This document shows, piece after piece, positions 61,779 to 64,000 of a stretch of 64,000 nt of DNA (within the stretch, counting starts at the first letter, position 1; each line of letters starts with the position of its first letter). Origin of the DNA: Petrolisthes cinctipes. Its lineage: Eukaryota > Arthropoda > Malacostraca > Decapoda > Porcellanidae. The position numbers were made by a program, and so were the translations under genes. The DNA is taken from contig JAWQEG010000128.1 in assembly GCA_033782935.1 (NCBI GenBank), positions 1,426,001-1,490,000 on the forward strand. The letters run 5' to 3'. The notes under the pieces were generated by a model. That model worked only from the letters and a program-made list of their open reading frames with translations. It was not told the origin of the DNA and searched no databases.

Positions 61779-64000
61779 TGTTAGAATATTTTCAAAATGT
61801 AGGCTAAAAACATGCTAAAAATCGATCTTTTAGGTGCCAAAAAGTCGATATCTCAAATTCAGTCCCAAAACACCCGAAAATTCGATATTTAGGGGTCCCA
61901 GAAGCGATCTGTACATGCCTACTCCGTGTTAGAGTATTTTCAAAATACAGGCCAGAAACATGCTGAAAATCGATATTTTAGATGCCCAAAGTCAATATGT
62001 GCATGTATCTTCTGTACCCGTTTATATCTCAAATTCAGGCTCAAAACACCCGAAAATTCAATATTTTGGGGTCCCAGAAGCAATCTGTACATGCCTACAC
62101 AGTGCTAGAATATTTTCAAAATATAGGCTAAAAACATGCTAAAAATCGACATTTTAGGTGCCAAAAAATCGATATCTCAAATTCAGTCCCAAATCACCCG
62201 AAAATTCGATATTTAGAGGTCCCAGAAGCGATCTGTACATGCCTACTCAGTGTTAGAGTATTTTCAAAATACATGCCCAAAACATGCTGAAAATCGATAT
62301 TTTAGATGCCCAAAGTCAATATGTGCATGTATCTTCTGTACCCGTTTATATCTCAAATTCAGGCTTAAAACATCCGAAAATTCAATATTTTGGGGTCCCA
62401 GAAGCAATCTGTACATGCCTACACAGTGCTAGAATATTTTCAAAATATAGGCTAAAAACATGCTAAAAATCGACATTTTAGGTGCCAAAAAATCGATATC
62501 TCAAATTCAGTCCCAAAACACCTGAAAATTCGATATTTAGAGGTCCCAGAAGGTATCTGTACATGCCTACTCCGTGTTAGAGTATTTTCAAAATACAGGC
62601 CAAAAACATACTGAAAATCGATCTTTTAGGTGCCCAAAAGTCGATATGTGCATGCATCTTCTGTACCCGTTTATATCTCAAATTCTGGCCCTAAACACCC
62701 GAAAATTCGATATTTTGGGGTCCCAGAAGCGATCTGTACATGCCTACTCCGTGTTAGAGTATTTTCAAAATTCAGGCCCAAAACATGCTGAAAATCGATA
62801 TTTTTGGTGCCCAAAGTCAATATGTGCATGTATCTTCTGTACCCGTTTATATCTCAAATTCAGGCTCAAAACACCCGAAAAATCAATATTTTGGGGTCCC
62901 AGAAGCAATCTGTACATGCCTACTCAGTGCTAGAATATTTTCAAAATGTAGGCTAAAAACATGCTAAAAATCGATCTTTTAGGTGCGAAAAAGTCGATAT
63001 CTTAAATTCAGTCCCAAAACACCCGAAAATTCGATATTTAGGGGTCCCAGAAGCGATCTGTACATGCCTACTCCGTGTTAGAGTATTTTCAAAATACAGG
63101 CCCAAAACATGCTGAAAATCGATATTTTAGATGCCCAAAGTCAATATGTGCATGTATCTTCTGTACCCGTTTATATCTCAAATTCAGGCTCAAAACACCC
63201 GAAAATTCAATATTTTGGGGTCCCAGAAGCAATCTGTACATGCCTACACAGTGCTAGAATATTTTCAAAATATAGGCTAAAAACATGCTAAAAATCGACA
63301 TTTTAGGTGCCAAAAAATCGATATCTCAAATTCAGTCCCAAATCACCCGAAAATTCGATATTTAGAGGTCCCAGAAGGTATCTGTACATGCTTACTCCGT
63401 GTTAGAGTATTTTCAAAATTCAGGCCCAAAACATGCTGAAAATCGATATTTTTGGTGCCCAAAGTCAATATGTGCATGTATCGTCTGTACCCGTTTATAT
63501 CTCAAATTCAGGCTCAAAACACCCGAAAATTCAATATTTTGGGGTCCCAGAATCAATCTGTACATGCCTACTCAGTGCTAGAATATTTTCAAAATATAGG
63601 CTAAAAACATGCTAAAAATCGATCTTTTAGGTGCCAAAAAGTCGATATCTCAAATTCAGTCCCAAAACACCCGAAAATTCGATATTTAGGGGTCCCAGAA
63701 GCGATCTGTACATGCCTACTCCGTGTTAGAGTATTTTCAAAATACATGCTCAAAACATACTGAAAATCGATCATTTAGGTGCACAAAAGTCGATATGTGC
63801 ATGCATCTTCAGTACCCGTTTATATCTCAAATTCAGGCTCAAAACACCCGAAAATTCAATATTTTGGGGTCCCAGAAGCAATCTGTACATGCCTACTCAG
63901 TGTTAGAGTATTTTCAAAATACAGGCCCAAAACATGCTGAAAATCGATATTTTAGATGCTCAAAGTCAATATCTGCATGTATCTTCTGTATCCGTTTATA

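Larger units (their letters stand above)
1..64000. repeat. Satellite DNA array filling the window
   Basis: Every base belongs to a homologous monomer of 148-180 bp, or to one of a few inverted or fused derivatives (165-168, 219, 229, 239 bp). All monomers face the same way except inside three palindromes. Shared anchors in each monomer are an A/T-rich start (gtattttcaaaat), an atcgat near base 45, ctcaaatt, acacccgaaaattc and ggtcccagaag. About 384 monomers were parsed by hand. The array runs off both ends, so its total size is unknown. Satellites of this size, with higher-order organisation, are typical of eukaryotic centromeric or other constitutive heterochromatin; that location is an inference. 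I do not recognise the family by sequence. Confidence 0.97.
60604..64000 (+). repeat. Right-edge block, octamer and heptamer fragments
   Basis: Starts: B1 60604, C1 60781, A 60957, B1 61105, A1 61282 (152 bp), B1 61434, C1 61611 (168 bp), A1 61779, C1 61927, A2 62103, C1 62251, A2 62427, B2 62575, C2 62752, A1 62928, C1 63076, A2 63252, C2 63400, A1 63576, B1 63724, C1 63901 (cut by the window end). 62251-63399 is a fifth 1149-bp heptamer. 60604-61281 repeats 54211-54888 at offset 6393. Confidence 0.83.

Noticed and set aside
1..64000. Hundreds of open reading frames of 60-237 codons on both strands
   Set aside because: They are periodic translations of the same satellite, mostly starting at GTG in gtgttagag. 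They overlap in several frames and both strands, end at fixed stops in A monomers, and shift with 148/176/177-bp lengths. No domain, signal peptide or frame-specific conservation is visible.
1..64000. CRISPR array
   Set aside because: There are regularly spaced repeats but no unique spacers: the whole period is repeated, and no cas genes are present. Monomers of about 150-177 bp are far longer than CRISPR units.
1..64000. LTR retrotransposon, transposase or other mobile element as source of the array
   Set aside because: No coding remnants, terminal repeats with flanking target duplications, poly-A tails or polypurine tracts interrupt the monomers. The inverted repeats at 29.6-32.9 kb are inverted monomers, not transposon ends.
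1..64000. tRNA/5S-like pol III promoter in the monomer
   Set aside because: No convincing A-box/B-box pair. Attcgat and aattcgaat-like strings resemble part of a B box but lack the flanking GGTTC...CC context.

Overview
The whole 64 kb window is a single uninterrupted satellite DNA array. I find no credible protein-coding gene, rRNA, tRNA, CRISPR array or recognisable transposon, and no unique sequence longer than a few bases. A hand parse gives about 384 consecutive head-to-tail monomers (mean about 167 bp, about 37% GC in a counted B1 monomer). This organisation points to constitutive heterochromatin (centromeric, pericentromeric or subtelomeric) of a eukaryote, read from a long-read assembly. 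I do not recognise the satellite family and cannot name the organism or even the kingdom.

Monomers fall into three related length classes. A is 148 bp and starts tgctagaata. B is 177 bp and starts tgttagagta. C is 176 bp, like B but one base shorter. A is B without a 29-bp internal segment. Each class has two subtypes, and the ancestral-looking order is A1-B1-C1-A2-B2-C2, a 1002-bp hexamer seen intact at 1643-2644, 7606-8607, 16205-17206 and 22708-23709.

Layout. 1-14.2 kb: a patchwork of hexamer derivatives, with blocks of 1.6-4 kb recurring at offsets 4971, 4146, 8598 and 14562 bp. 14221-27226: a 6503-bp, 39-monomer super-repeat present twice in tandem and nearly identical. 27.2-33.3 kb: a region ending in three units of about 1564 bp, each carrying a 167-bp near-perfect palindrome made by local inversion of an A monomer. 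33.3-36.5 kb: a re-copy (offset 6362) of 26.9-28.7 kb plus further mixed monomers. 36.5-42.5 kb: a 1963-bp higher-order repeat (HOR) with 229/239-bp fused monomers, in two full copies, one copy with a 783-bp deletion, and a partial copy. 42.5-45.6 kb: 1152/824/1152-bp repeats lacking B2. 45.6-49.8 kb: degenerate hexamers. 49.8-64 kb: a different regime where B1 is usually skipped, giving a 1149-bp heptamer that recurs five times, interrupted by a 1326-bp octamer present about twice.

Nothing here acts as a gene set. The interest lies in the array's evolutionary record: nested HORs, class-diagnostic CpG-type transitions, short-repeat-mediated indels, fold-back inversions and chimeric monomers. 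Class labels, boundaries and offsets come from reading by eye; boundaries between duplicated blocks are uncertain by up to about one monomer because flanking monomers are homologous.
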